Below are positions 1 through 6,971 of a stretch of 7,774 nt of DNA, one piece after another. The notes beneath the pieces are model-generated. The model saw nothing but the letters and a program-made list of their open reading frames with translations. It searched no databases and was not told the origin of the DNA. The stretch's first letter is position 1. Every line of letters begins with the position of its first letter. The DNA comes from SAR324 cluster bacterium. Lineage in GTDB: Bacteria; Bdellovibrionota; UBA2361; JAAZON01. The stretch lies in assembly GCA_012797725.1 (NCBI GenBank), contig JAAZON010000587.1, positions 1 through 7,774 of the forward strand, written 5' to 3'. The position numbers and the translations under genes are program-made.

Positions 1-679
1 AGCGTCGGCCCTAAACTCTCTTTGTCTCGAAAACCAATTTACTAGCAATATGCTAAGAATACCAAAAACAATCTCACATAATATATAAACAATAAAGTGA
101 ACTACCTGCTGCATTTCCTCTTTAACAGCTTGTCCTGCCATAAAGGCGGCAATTCTTGAGAAGAACATTACAAAGGCATTCACCACACCTTGAATAAGTG
201 TCATCCTCACCATATCTCCATTCGCGATATGGCTTATTTCATGCGCTAGAACTCCTTCAATTGCATCTTTGCTCATATGTCCCAAGAGTCCACTTGACTG
301 CTACCAGAGAGTTCTTTTTAGATGGGCCAGTGGCAAAGGCGTTCAATTCAGCGCTCTCATAAACACCAACTTCAGGCATGGCTGGCAGCTGTGCGGCTCT
401 AGCAAGTTCTTGCACTTTCGTAGCTACCCAACCGTACTCTCCAGGAAATTGGGGACTAACCGTTTGTACTCCCATGCTCCATTTGGCAATGACTTTGGAT
501 AAAAGAAGAGACATGAACGAGAAGCCCATGCCCCAGACAAGACAAAAAATCATAAGGGACGTGTAATCAATGCCCCCAGCCACAATGTAATGGCCGATCC
601 CAAAGACATGTAGGACTATTGAGATAGTGATCATTATTAGGAAATTTGTTGCTAGGAATAACATGATGGTTCGAAGCAT
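1..679 (-). pseudogene. htpX: HtpX-family M48 membrane zinc protease, frameshifted, C-terminus beyond window
   Basis: HtpX degrades damaged inner-membrane proteins, with its active site on the cytoplasmic side. The first 128 codons are typical: membrane segments at about residues 4-27 and 38-60, then ELNAFATGPS (111-120) and NSLVAV. After that the frame runs into a stop at 257-259. Moving to the next frame at about 293-298 restores the family sequence: SGLLGHMS, the metal-binding HEISH (229-243), [18 protein letters not shown], a further hydrophobic segment and EFRADA, which carries the expected third zinc-ligand region at the left edge. The family normally has VS-x-GLL where this reads GTCAAGTGG, so two bases appear to be missing. 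The ATG at 677-679 has a strong AAGAGGA Shine-Dalgarno (688-694) with 8-base spacing. The break could be a true mutation or an assembly error. Family assignment is very sure; functional state is not. Confidence 0.9.
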
Positions 680-735
680 TTCTCTAATCCTCTTAAATGA
701 TGTTGAGCCTTAAAAATTTCCACTTTGAAATATTG

Positions 736-763
736 ATTTAATCATTCTCGCCCAAGTATTCAA
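736..763 (-). promoter_or_regulatory. Candidate promoter of htpX
   Basis: Read on the minus strand, TTGAAT (758-763) and TTAAAT (736-741) are separated by 16 bases, each matching 4 of 6 positions of the sigma-70 consensus. The site lies about 55 bases upstream of the htpX ATG. The -35 is preceded by C, giving CTTGAA as in heat-shock promoters, but no CCCAT-type -10 follows, so heat-shock control is not supported. Confidence 0.3.
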
Positions 764-859
764 GAGAGCACAAGGTCTTTAACAAAATAGAGGGTGTGGT
801 TTGCTCTCCGAACGTATATTATGAGCCTCAGAGCAAGAAAATTACAGAATATTAAAGTT

Positions 860-1735
860 ATGAGTTTCACAGAGTTATATAAGAAGAATAAACGAGTATT
901 TTCCTTCGAGTTTTTCCCCCCTAAAAGGCCAGAAGATCTACCAGCTACAAAAGCCCTGATTGCAAGAATGAGCGCCTTGCAGCCAGATTTCATGACAGTT
1001 ACATATGGGGCCGGCGGAGGGACAAGGGCTCGGACCCAGGAACTGGTCTCATACATTGTGAATGAATTGAAATGCCCGGCCGCAGCACATCTTACTTGCG
1101 TGCACCATACCGTCGAAGAGGTAGAAAGGATGCTTGATAGCTTTGCGGCAGATGGCATTAACAAGATAGTAGCACTTAGGGGTGATCCTTCTAATACTCT
1201 TGAGGGAGCAGGATCCTTATTCCCAGGCTTTAGTTGTGCCCGTGACTTAGTACGCTATGTTAAGTCGAAAGGTTCTTTCCATATGGCAGTTGCGGCTTAT
1301 CCCGAGGTGCATCCGGATGCAAAATCCTCCCTAGAGGATCTCTTGTATCTTAAAGAAAAAGTTGATGCAGGAGCCGAACTTATACTCACTCAAGTATTTT
1401 TCGATCCTGAAATTTATTTTGCATTTGTGAAGGAAGCTCAAAGAGTAGGTATACAAGTTCCAATCGTTCCAGGAATTCTCCCAATCGGAAACCTTAAACA
1501 GCTTGAGATCTTCACTTCGAAATGTGGTGCTACGATTCCAAATAGGCTCCAAGATGATTTGAGGATGATCGGGAATGATAGAGTAGCAGTGCAAGCCTTC
1601 GGCACGAGTTACGCGGCTAGGATGTGCGAGAAGCTCTTGGAGGGAGGCGCTCCGGGTATACACTTTTATACTCTTAACAAATCAATGCAGGTTGAAGAGG
1701 TCATAAAAGTCTTAAGGGGTGCACTTCCCAATTAA
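860..1735 (+). CDS. metF: 5,10-methylenetetrahydrofolate reductase
   Basis: This flavoprotein reduces 5,10-methylene-THF to 5-methyl-THF, the methyl donor for methionine synthesis, in the cytoplasm. The 291-residue product is full length for bacterial single-domain MetF. Visible family motifs, numbered from the chosen start, are FSFEFFPPK (14-22, with the conserved active-site Glu), TVTYGAGGGTR (47-56), HLTCV (77-81), LRGDPS (106-111, with the flavin-contacting Asp), AAYPEVHP (146-153), QVFFD (178-182), PGILP (204-208) and GIHFYTLN (266-273). The frame stays open upstream, with possible starts at 794 (GTG) and 821 (ATG). The ATG at 860 is preferred because it puts the SFEFFPP motif at the usual distance. 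A TATATT at 815-820 could be a -10, which would also place 821 before the transcript start. The Shine-Dalgarno is weak. The gene is convergent with the GT90 gene, 12 bases away, with no obvious terminator between them. Confidence 0.96.
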   Translation: MSFTELYKKNKRVFSFEFFPPKRPEDLPATKALIARMSALQPDFMTVTYGAGGGTRARTQELVSYIVNELKCPAAAHLTCVHHTVEEVERMLDSFAADGINKIVALRGDPSNTLEGAGSLFPGFSCARDLVRYVKSKGSFHMAVAAYPEVHPDAKSSLEDLLYLKEKVDAGAELILTQVFFDPEIYFAFVKEAQRVGIQVPIVPGILPIGNLKQLEIFTSKCGATIPNRLQDDLRMIGNDRVAVQAFGTSYAARMCEKLLEGGAPGIHFYTLNKSMQVEEVIKVLRGALPN

Positions 1736-1747
1736 TCGTTGAGATTT

Positions 1748-2755
1748 TTATGAAATTGACTTTTGACAACTTAACAAGTTCTCTAACAAATCGGCTGTAT
1801 CTTTCAAGGCGTCAGCATATGAAATACTGCGAGCAAGTTTTGCCCCATTGTCTGCGATTTGTTTAGCGTCATTGTCATGGGAAGAAAGCCATTCAAATAC
1901 TTCCTCAATGTCTTCATAGTCACTTCTTAGTGGTATGTAGTTAACCCAAGGGATCAGCTTATCATAGTACCATTGCATGAAAGGACTGTCAGTCTTAAGC
2001 ACTAGCGACTGAGACGCAAGCTTTAAAAATAGAGACTTCCATGCACAGCTATACCCATCTACATCCACAAGGTATCGGTATTTTAGAAAATCATTAAATT
2101 TACAATAAGGCTTTACGATTCCAAGATCTCGAATCTCTTGCATTCTTGAGGGAGATAACTTTGTAACGTAAGAGATGTAAGCATCAACTCTGTCAGGATC
2201 GTTGATTTCTTTTGACTTCATAGCCAGTTTGATCCGAGGAACCTCCTTCCACTTGTCAGTGTCTATTTCCATTCCAGTAGTTGCCCCTCTCCAAAATATT
2301 GTAGGGGTTTTGCATGACCATGTTAGCGTTTTCTCGATTTCAGAGATCTCATCTATTTCAGCTTGATAGCCTCGTGCGCCAAGAAAGGCTGGATCGGGAA
2401 TAAGCATAGTTCGATAATCTTCACATCTTCTTCCAAAAGCGAGAATCGGTGCGCGTCTTGTAAATCTTTCATAAAAATGCCACATTCCATCTTCCAGCCA
2501 GAAAATGACAGAGCCTCTTAATTGTTTTGACGCGTATGTACAGGCAAGTTCATGGATGAAACGAATCATAGTGGGAGCATGCCCCTCTTGTCTTTCTTCG
2601 ACTTTGTGGGTAATTGAGATGTGAATATTATTATTCTCTCTGAATTCAACTCGTGCAGCCATTAGGTAGTTGTCAAGTTCGGCCATGACAGAATCTATGT
2701 CTTCCTTCGAGTAGCCTGACAATTTCCAGTAGTTTAGAGCAATGGAGTTGATCAT
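1748..2755 (-). CDS. CAP10/GT90-family glycosyltransferase
   Basis: The 335-residue product resembles the CAP10 (glycosyltransferase family 90) domain, whose studied eukaryotic members transfer glucose or xylose from UDP-sugars to proteins or capsule. Visible hallmarks are FWRGATTG (154-161), an Arg in PRIKL (173-177), the core KYRYLVDVDGYSCAWK (225-240), SLVLK followed by Asp-Ser (250-257), PWVNYIPLRSDYEDI (269-283) and the C-terminal IADNG helix (300-304). There is no signal peptide or membrane helix, so a cytoplasmic or peripheral enzyme acting on a surface glycan or lipopolysaccharide is likely. Donor and acceptor cannot be read from the sequence. Its ATG overlaps the TGA of the upstream gene, so the two are probably co-expressed. 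Family call is confident; the substrate is unknown. Confidence 0.85.
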   Translation of the reverse strand: MINSIALNYWKLSGYSKEDIDSVMAELDNYLMAARVEFRENNNIHISITHKVEERQEGHAPTMIRFIHELACTYASKQLRGSVIFWLEDGMWHFYERFTRRAPILAFGRRCEDYRTMLIPDPAFLGARGYQAEIDEISEIEKTLTWSCKTPTIFWRGATTGMEIDTDKWKEVPRIKLAMKSKEINDPDRVDAYISYVTKLSPSRMQEIRDLGIVKPYCKFNDFLKYRYLVDVDGYSCAWKSLFLKLASQSLVLKTDSPFMQWYYDKLIPWVNYIPLRSDYEDIEEVFEWLSSHDNDAKQIADNGAKLARSISYADALKDTADLLENLLSCQKSIS

Positions 2756-2770
2756 TTCTTCACACCTTCC
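2752..2770 (-). promoter_or_regulatory. ATGA stop-start overlap with internal Shine-Dalgarno
   Basis: The stop of the upstream gene (TGA, 2752-2754) overlaps the ATG of the GT90 gene (2753-2755). GGAAGG at 2765-2770 sits 9 bases before that ATG, inside the end of the upstream coding region. This arrangement is typical of translational coupling and fixes the GT90 start. Confidence 0.75.
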
Positions 2771-4134
2771 TGATGACAGTCTTTAAAGGCACGTTTCAAT
2801 TTATCTATGGGGAAACCTGGAAACAGGCGGCTGAATTTATCTTGGTTTAGGACTTCATCTCGCGTGCTATTTTTTAAAGAGGCAAAAAGTAGATCGCTTA
2901 TCTCGAGATTTGAAGTCCATATTTCAACAAAATGCTCTGAGCCTAAGGTTGGATGAGCGGCACCAAGACTGAGCAATAAGGTTCTGAACAAAATCAACTG
3001 AAAACTTTCATCAAATACCGAATCGAAATATGGCCCTAAAAAACTCTCTTCGGAGATGCCAACGCTTGCCAGTGAGGCAGACCATGCAGAGAAAACCTTA
3101 GGACAAGTACGCTCAAAAAGTTGCCTTGTCTTTAGCTGAGCATTTTTTAGCCTCGAGTCAAATTCTTCTTTACTTAAACCAAGTAATCTTCGAGAGAATG
3201 AAGGAGCGTTATTTACGGAGAGAGCTAACAGTGCTACCTCATCTGCTTTGAGAGTCAAAGGAAGATGGGCAAAGAAAACCTTGAATGGGCCATTGGACAA
3301 TGGGTAAAGCGCGCATTGATGTTCGAAGTATCTGACGAGATTTTGTGTTATAAGAGGAAGTTCAACACCACCTGTCTCGAAATGGACTAAGGGTGTAGAG
3401 GAGAGTCTGAGGGACTCAGGGGAGAGCCTGGATGTGTCAAAACAACTCTGTTTCAAACGAAGATCATGTTCAGCCATGAATTTGTCGATAGCTTTACCAA
3501 TCGATATCATTCTAGATACATTAAAAGAGCGTTTTTTTATCAAAGTCTCAAAATCCAGATCGGATAACTGCTTGAAGCTCAAAGCTTCTTCGAAAGGAGC
3601 ACGTTCCCAATCTTTTTCCCAATAGTCAGAGAGGAGTTTTGAACTGAGAAGATCTGAGGACACGCGTTTTAGGCGCTGCTTTTTCTCAGCAAGCTCTAAC
3701 TCAGCATTGCTTCTTTCGATTGCATTTAGACCTGGATCCCGCTCTTCTTTGGTTAAGGAGTTTTGAGCAGGCAAGGCAGGAGTGTCTTTCTGGGTTAGGG
3801 TACATTCGTCGAAAGAGCATTCCGGTGTGTTCTTAAAAGAGTTGAATCGATTTAGCATGTCAAGGAGGGCTTGAATATCCTCCAGGCAAAGATCATCGAT
3901 TTCCATTAGTCCATCTAAGCCAAAGCTCACCAGTTCAGAAAGGCTCATGGAGTTGAACTTTTGCTTGGTACTTTCATTACTCCCAAGCAATTCGGAAAAA
4001 CGCAGATTCTCAAACATGGAATAGTGTGGGGAGCCTAGAAGCTTTGTCAGCGACTCGCTATAGCTCTGAAGCAACTCCGAAGGGAATGCTGCTGCTCCAT
4101 TCAGTTTTGAATTGTTTTCTTCCTTTGAAGCCAT
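2752..4134 (-). CDS. Unrecognised ~460-residue protein with alpha-CTD-like and sigma-region-4-like stretches
   Basis: No family is recognised along the full length. Numbered from the ATG at 4132-4134, residues 1-60 are Ser/Asn-rich. Residues 63-95 (SLSELVSFGLDGL... repeating Leu pattern) and 181-220 (LSDLDFETLIKKRSF then IGKAI) resemble helix-hairpin-helix units like the C-terminal domain of RNA polymerase alpha. Residues 100-150 look like a disordered linker leading into a charged helix. Residues 291-342 (LTLKADEVALLAL, then LLGLSKEEFDSRLKNAQLKTRQL) have the shape of a sigma region 4 helix-turn-helix. The C-terminal 120 residues match nothing known to me. No signal peptide or membrane helix is seen. 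A TTG at 4168-4170 would add 12 residues; neither start has a clear Shine-Dalgarno, so the ATG is preferred. It overlaps GT90 by four bases. A DNA-binding regulator is inferred, not shown. Confidence 0.75.
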   Translation of the reverse strand: MASKEENNSKLNGAAAFPSELLQSYSESLTKLLGSPHYSMFENLRFSELLGSNESTKQKFNSMSLSELVSFGLDGLMEIDDLCLEDIQALLDMLNRFNSFKNTPECSFDECTLTQKDTPALPAQNSLTKEERDPGLNAIERSNAELELAEKKQRLKRVSSDLLSSKLLSDYWEKDWERAPFEEALSFKQLSDLDFETLIKKRSFNVSRMISIGKAIDKFMAEHDLRLKQSCFDTSRLSPESLRLSSTPLVHFETGGVELPLITQNLVRYFEHQCALYPLSNGPFKVFFAHLPLTLKADEVALLALSVNNAPSFSRRLLGLSKEEFDSRLKNAQLKTRQLFERTCPKVFSAWSASLASVGISEESFLGPYFDSVFDESFQLILFRTLLLSLGAAHPTLGSEHFVEIWTSNLEISDLLFASLKNSTRDEVLNQDKFSRLFPGFPIDKLKRAFKDCHQEGVKK

Positions 4135-4702
4135 GTATTTTTGATTCGTTTTCAAGTGAGAATTTGGCAAAATTTAGTATCTTTTTGCAATCATGAAGGA
4201 AGATTTAAGAATAAATTCATAGAGATAAAACCACATTTGCTTCTTTGTTGCAAAAAAACTTGGGGAAGTACATTAGCTATGAAGAGAAGTGCGGAGCTTC
4301 CTTTACCTCATTGCCTGACAAAAAATGTCGCGAGCTCCCAGATAAAAGCCAAGAAATTCAGGCTGATAGGATTTCCATGATAATAAACGAAGGCTCAATA
4401 CGTGATTAGGAGTATCTCAGAGTGACGCTTATTGACACTTCAGCTAACTGAAAGCAAAAAGCATCCTTATGAAGAACAAAGCGAAATGATGTCGACTTTT
4501 GAGCCATAAATCATTCTTCCATTTAAAACTTGAAGTCTATACCGCTTTTTACATTTAATATCAGATTCTTAGTTTAAACCTTACAGGAGTATCAAAAAGG
4601 AGAGTGTCCAACGGTCTGTGCCACTTGATTTGAAAGTTTTAGGATCAAAATGGCACAAATCTTGCTTTGTTTTCTGCTTAAAGGTTTGAAAAGATTTTCT
4701 CT
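4135..4702. other. Non-coding divergent intergenic region
   Basis: This AT-rich gap separates the minus-strand 460-residue gene from the plus-strand HDOD gene. No ORF in it has coding character. It must hold the promoters of both divergent genes. On the minus strand, TTGCAA and TTTTAT spaced by 17 bases (within about 4225-4255) is only a weak match. A perfect TTGACA at 4432-4437 has no matching -10. A tiny hairpin, TTCAG-CTAA-CTGAA, lies at 4439-4452. An AGGA (4641-4644) precedes an ATG at 4650 in a different frame from the HDOD gene. Confidence 0.7.
4530..4559 (+). promoter_or_regulatory. Candidate promoter of the HDOD-GAF gene
   Basis: TTGAAG (4530-4535, 4 of 6) and TTTAAT (4554-4559, 5 of 6) are separated by 18 bases. 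This would start transcription near 4566 and leave a leader of about 135 bases before the ATG at 4703. It is a consensus match only, in AT-rich DNA where chance matches are frequent. Confidence 0.3.
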
Positions 4703-6169
4703 ATGTCTCCAACCTCATCACAAGAACATCCCCCAGAGACCAATTCCAGACGTATTCAAAGAGCTGTGGAATATGTTGAGGATCGGTGGTTCCCAGTTAA
4801 TAAAAAGCTTCTTGAGTCCATTAAAAAGGGGTTCCATGAAGGTCGTTATGACCTTGATCTTGATTTTTTAGTGGAGGATTTGAAAAGTGACCTATCGCTT
4901 TTTTCGTACTGCATTAAAGAACTTGCAGCTTTGCATCATCTAGAAAATAGAGGCGATATTTCCCTGGCAAATCCAATAGAATTAATTCGTTGGGGTGGAA
5001 CCAAGAGATTACAACACATACTTGTGAAAGAAGCTCAGCAAATATCAACCCATGCGCTTGAGAGTATTAGTAGTTTCCAAAGTGATCGGTTAAGCGAGAC
5101 TCTTATAAGTGCAAGTGCAATTGAAATATTAAGTGAAAATACTAGCGTTTCACCCGAGCTTGGTTTTTCATCTTCAGTCTTGCGCAATCTGGGACTGCTG
5201 TTGATCTCATGGAACTATCCAACTATCTATGCTCAAGCGCTTGAGCGTTTAAACAAAGACAACTCGCTAGATGAGCTTCTGTCTGATGCGTTAGGATTTT
5301 CACCCTTCTTACTTGCGGTTACGCTTTTGAAGCGATGGGGGCTTCCGGAATGGTGGGTGGTCTTTAAAAAAGTCGGAAGTTCAGTAGTTGATTCAGACAC
5401 GGAGTCTGTCCTTCTAGTGCTTGAAAAGTTACATGCGATAGGGGAAGCGTTAGCTAGAGCAAACAACCCATCGACATATCCAAGTGCAGCGGAAGATTGG
5501 AGTTTGGCAAAAAAGGGAATTGTTGACGCACTTGGTCAAAATGGGCTCGTTCGAATACAAGAGTCTGTCCAGATCCGTTGTGAATATTACAGGAAGGCAC
5601 TTCCGATTGTTTTCTCTGAGGATATGGAGCTTGATGCAGAAAAAAAGATTCGCCTCTTGGCTCAGGAGCAATTGCACGAACGTAACCCATACATCCGTAG
5701 GTGTAGTCTCGAAGTCCGCACCAAACTAGAGCAAGTGTATAAATTAATTAATCGAGAAGCTATTTCCAGTGAACCGATTCGAATTCTTACAAAACAAGTG
5801 CTTTCCTATTGTGGCTTCACAGGTTGTGCGGTCTATGTCTACGATCCAGGACTAATGGCATTAGTTCCTCGCATGCTGACAGGTAGGCTCGAAGTTCATA
5901 AGGCTGCATCGATACCTTATGCTCCAGAATCAGAACGGGCAGACTTTATTTCTCTTGCCTTTGAATGCAAAACGCCCTTGATTGAGAATTGTCGCACGGC
6001 TATGGGCCAAGAAATCGTATATATCGGACTCTGCCTTGGTCGCAGTCAAAAAGCTGGTGTATTGTATTTAGAGATCCCTGAGAGTGTCTCGTCCCAGCTA
6101 AGCAGTGATGTATTAACGCTTTCACGTGCTATTGCTCAGACATTGATGGACTGTTTGCATATTTCATAA
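4703..6169 (+). CDS. Divergent HDOD-GAF signalling protein
   Basis: HDOD domains are HD-related folds without the catalytic metal site, found in bacterial signalling proteins. Residues ~50-250 of this 488-residue protein follow the HDOD pattern: an N-terminal helical part, SASAIEIL (136-143), RNLGLLLISWNYPTIYAQAL (161-180) where canonical members have a GLLHDIG-type motif, then LLSDALGFSPFLLAVTLLKRWGLP (192-215). The HD pair is absent, as expected for HDOD. Residues ~270-350 form a helical linker, and ~355-486 (AVYVYDPGLMALVPRML ... AGVLYLEIPE) look like a GAF small-molecule-binding domain. The usual LPxLP start of HDOD is not evident, so it is a diverged member. There is no membrane helix; it is probably cytoplasmic. 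The start has a weak Shine-Dalgarno (GAAAAG, 4688-4693), and a TAA at 4679 rules out a much longer start. Ligand and partner are unknown. Confidence 0.8.
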   Translation: MSPTSSQEHPPETNSRRIQRAVEYVEDRWFPVNKKLLESIKKGFHEGRYDLDLDFLVEDLKSDLSLFSYCIKELAALHHLENRGDISLANPIELIRWGGTKRLQHILVKEAQQISTHALESISSFQSDRLSETLISASAIEILSENTSVSPELGFSSSVLRNLGLLLISWNYPTIYAQALERLNKDNSLDELLSDALGFSPFLLAVTLLKRWGLPEWWVVFKKVGSSVVDSDTESVLLVLEKLHAIGEALARANNPSTYPSAAEDWSLAKKGIVDALGQNGLVRIQESVQIRCEYYRKALPIVFSEDMELDAEKKIRLLAQEQLHERNPYIRRCSLEVRTKLEQVYKLINREAISSEPIRILTKQVLSYCGFTGCAVYVYDPGLMALVPRMLTGRLEVHKAASIPYAPESERADFISLAFECKTPLIENCRTAMGQEIVYIGLCLGRSQKAGVLYLEIPESVSSQLSSDVLTLSRAIAQTLMDCLHIS

Positions 6170-6406
6170 ATCCCATCGAGTTACCGCAAAGATCCATTAC
6201 ATCGCGTCATTTTTGGGATGTTGGTGAAGTCGGGGTAAGTAAAAATGTATTCTATTAAAGGGGAGGGGATTCGACAAGGTCAGTGGATTTGAGGCGTTCT
6301 TGAAAAATATCAGAAGGTAGAAGCGATCATTATTGGAAACTCCAAACTTTCCATCGAATATTTCTTTTTACAATCTTCGGTTAACTTATTGCACTAACTA
6401 TCTACG

Positions 6407-6634
6407 ATGTTAGCAAATGGAGATCACTACCAATTCATATCCCTTCAGCTACATACTTTTTTGAGCAGGTACGAAAAACAACTATTGAAATCATTAGAGT
6501 TTGAATGTGCTGGCAGAAGTTTCCTTGGCTTTAAGAGCTTGATAATTGGAAGAAGGCTAGCTTTGCACAAAAAAATAGCTCTCAATCAGAAAGTTAATCC
6601 CCTGGCGAGACGAAGGCTTTTATACAGCTTGTAA
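6407..6634 (+). CDS. Doubtful small ORF, 75 residues
   Basis: An ATG-to-stop frame of 75 codons rich in Leu, Lys and Arg. It has no recognised domain and no Shine-Dalgarno before the ATG (the preceding bases are ACTATCTACG). An in-frame stop at 6395-6397 prevents extension upstream. It ends 32 bases before the better supported small ORF and could be co-transcribed with it, or be the tail of a decayed gene. The basic C-terminus (LARRRLL) is its only notable trait. Confidence 0.2.
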   Translation: MLANGDHYQFISLQLHTFLSRYEKQLLKSLEFECAGRSFLGFKSLIIGRRLALHKKIALNQKVNPLARRRLLYSL

Positions 6635-6656
6635 CTGCAAATTTTCTGCATTACAT

Positions 6657-6662
6657 GGAGGT
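6657..6662 (+). promoter_or_regulatory. Strong Shine-Dalgarno GGAGGT of the 61-codon ORF
   Basis: GGAGGT lies 4 bases before ATG 6667-6669. It is the best ribosome-binding match in the window. It decides the start at 6667 over the in-frame ATG at 6655, which would lie on the site itself. Confidence 0.6.
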
Positions 6663-6666
6663 AAAT

Positions 6667-6852
6667 ATGCGAATAGTATGCAAGGACCGCAGATATACAG
6701 ATCTCGTAGGTCACCTAAAGAAAGACACCACACTATTAAATCTTACAATTGGAGCAGCTCCGTCTGAGAGAGTATATTCAGTGCTTGATAAGTACCTCTC
6801 AGAATGGTCGCGTTTCTTGATCTCTGATGCCTTGAGCCCGAAGAAGAAATAG
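6667..6852 (+). CDS. Small hypothetical protein, 61 residues
   Basis: The ORF begins MRIVCKDRRYTDLVGHL and ends in the basic SPKKK. A GGAGGT site just upstream supports real translation. It has no membrane segment or signal peptide and no recognised family. The first ten residues are charged with one Cys. The middle (TTLLNLTIGAAPSERVYSVL) and the end (DKYLSEWSRFLISDAL) look like short helices, so a small soluble helical protein is likely. It stands alone on the plus strand, convergent with the YmdB-family gene about 160 bases away. Function unknown; the case for a gene rests on the ribosome site and clean start and stop. Confidence 0.5.
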   Translation: MRIVCKDRRYTDLVGHLKKDTTLLNLTIGAAPSERVYSVLDKYLSEWSRFLISDALSPKKK

Positions 6853-6864
6853 TAAGAAATTAAA

Positions 6865-6966
6865 GGGCTGTCTCAGTAGTCAAGATCCCATAAAAACGAC
6901 GACATTACACCGTCTCATGCCCCCGATTTGTAGCCGGTGAAATAGGAGAGGGATTCCCGAGGCAGC
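6865..6966 (+). other. Potentially structured intergenic element of unknown class
   Basis: Complementary arms nest around one axis: GCTGTCTCAG (6867-6876) with CCGAGGCAGC (6957-6966), one mismatch and one G-U; GATCCC (6884-6889) with GGGATT (6950-6955), one G-U; and CACCG (6908-6912) with CGGTG (6935-6939). Together they could fold a ~100-base interrupted hairpin. It sits in the spacer between two convergent genes. The segment fits no RNA family I can name, and the strand of any transcript is uncertain. Confidence 0.35.
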
Positions 6967-6971
6967 TTATG

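Larger units (their letters stand above)
6170..6666. other. Weakly coding gap, possible gene remnant
   Basis: No known gene is found here. The frame that continues in phase after the HDOD stop has stops at 6236, 6290, 6395 and 6632. Between them it gives plausible-looking peptide (for example EKYQKVEAIIIGNSKLSIEY, 6299-6358), while a neighbouring frame is open across about 6249-6326. That could be a decayed gene or chance. ATCCCA (6170-6175) is complementary to TGGGAT (6214-6219), but the loop is too long for a terminator. A purine-rich GGGGAGGGG (6260-6268) has no useful start codon after it. The ORF at 6407-6634 is listed separately. Confidence 0.4.

Noticed and set aside
760..1164. Minus-strand 134-codon frame opposite metF
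   Set aside because: It is antisense to clear metF coding sequence, with no independent support.
1331..1663. Minus-strand 110-codon frame opposite metF
   Set aside because: It lies inside metF, whose motifs are unambiguous across this stretch.
1736..1780. Terminator between metF and the GT90 gene, from AACTT-AAC-AAGTT (1768-1780)
   Set aside because: The five-base AT-rich stem lies inside the GT90 coding region and lacks a T-run.
4141..4380. Plus-strand 79-codon frame upstream of the HDOD gene
   Set aside because: It has no ribosome site or domain, has low-complexity AT-rich content, and overlaps the divergent promoter region.
4432..4460. Promoter from a perfect TTGACA at 4432-4437
   Set aside because: No acceptable -10 element exists at 16-18 bases spacing.
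6910..6966. Cobalamin riboswitch, from CCGGTGAAAT
   Set aside because: The other conserved boxes are absent or in the wrong order, and no gene lies suitably downstream.
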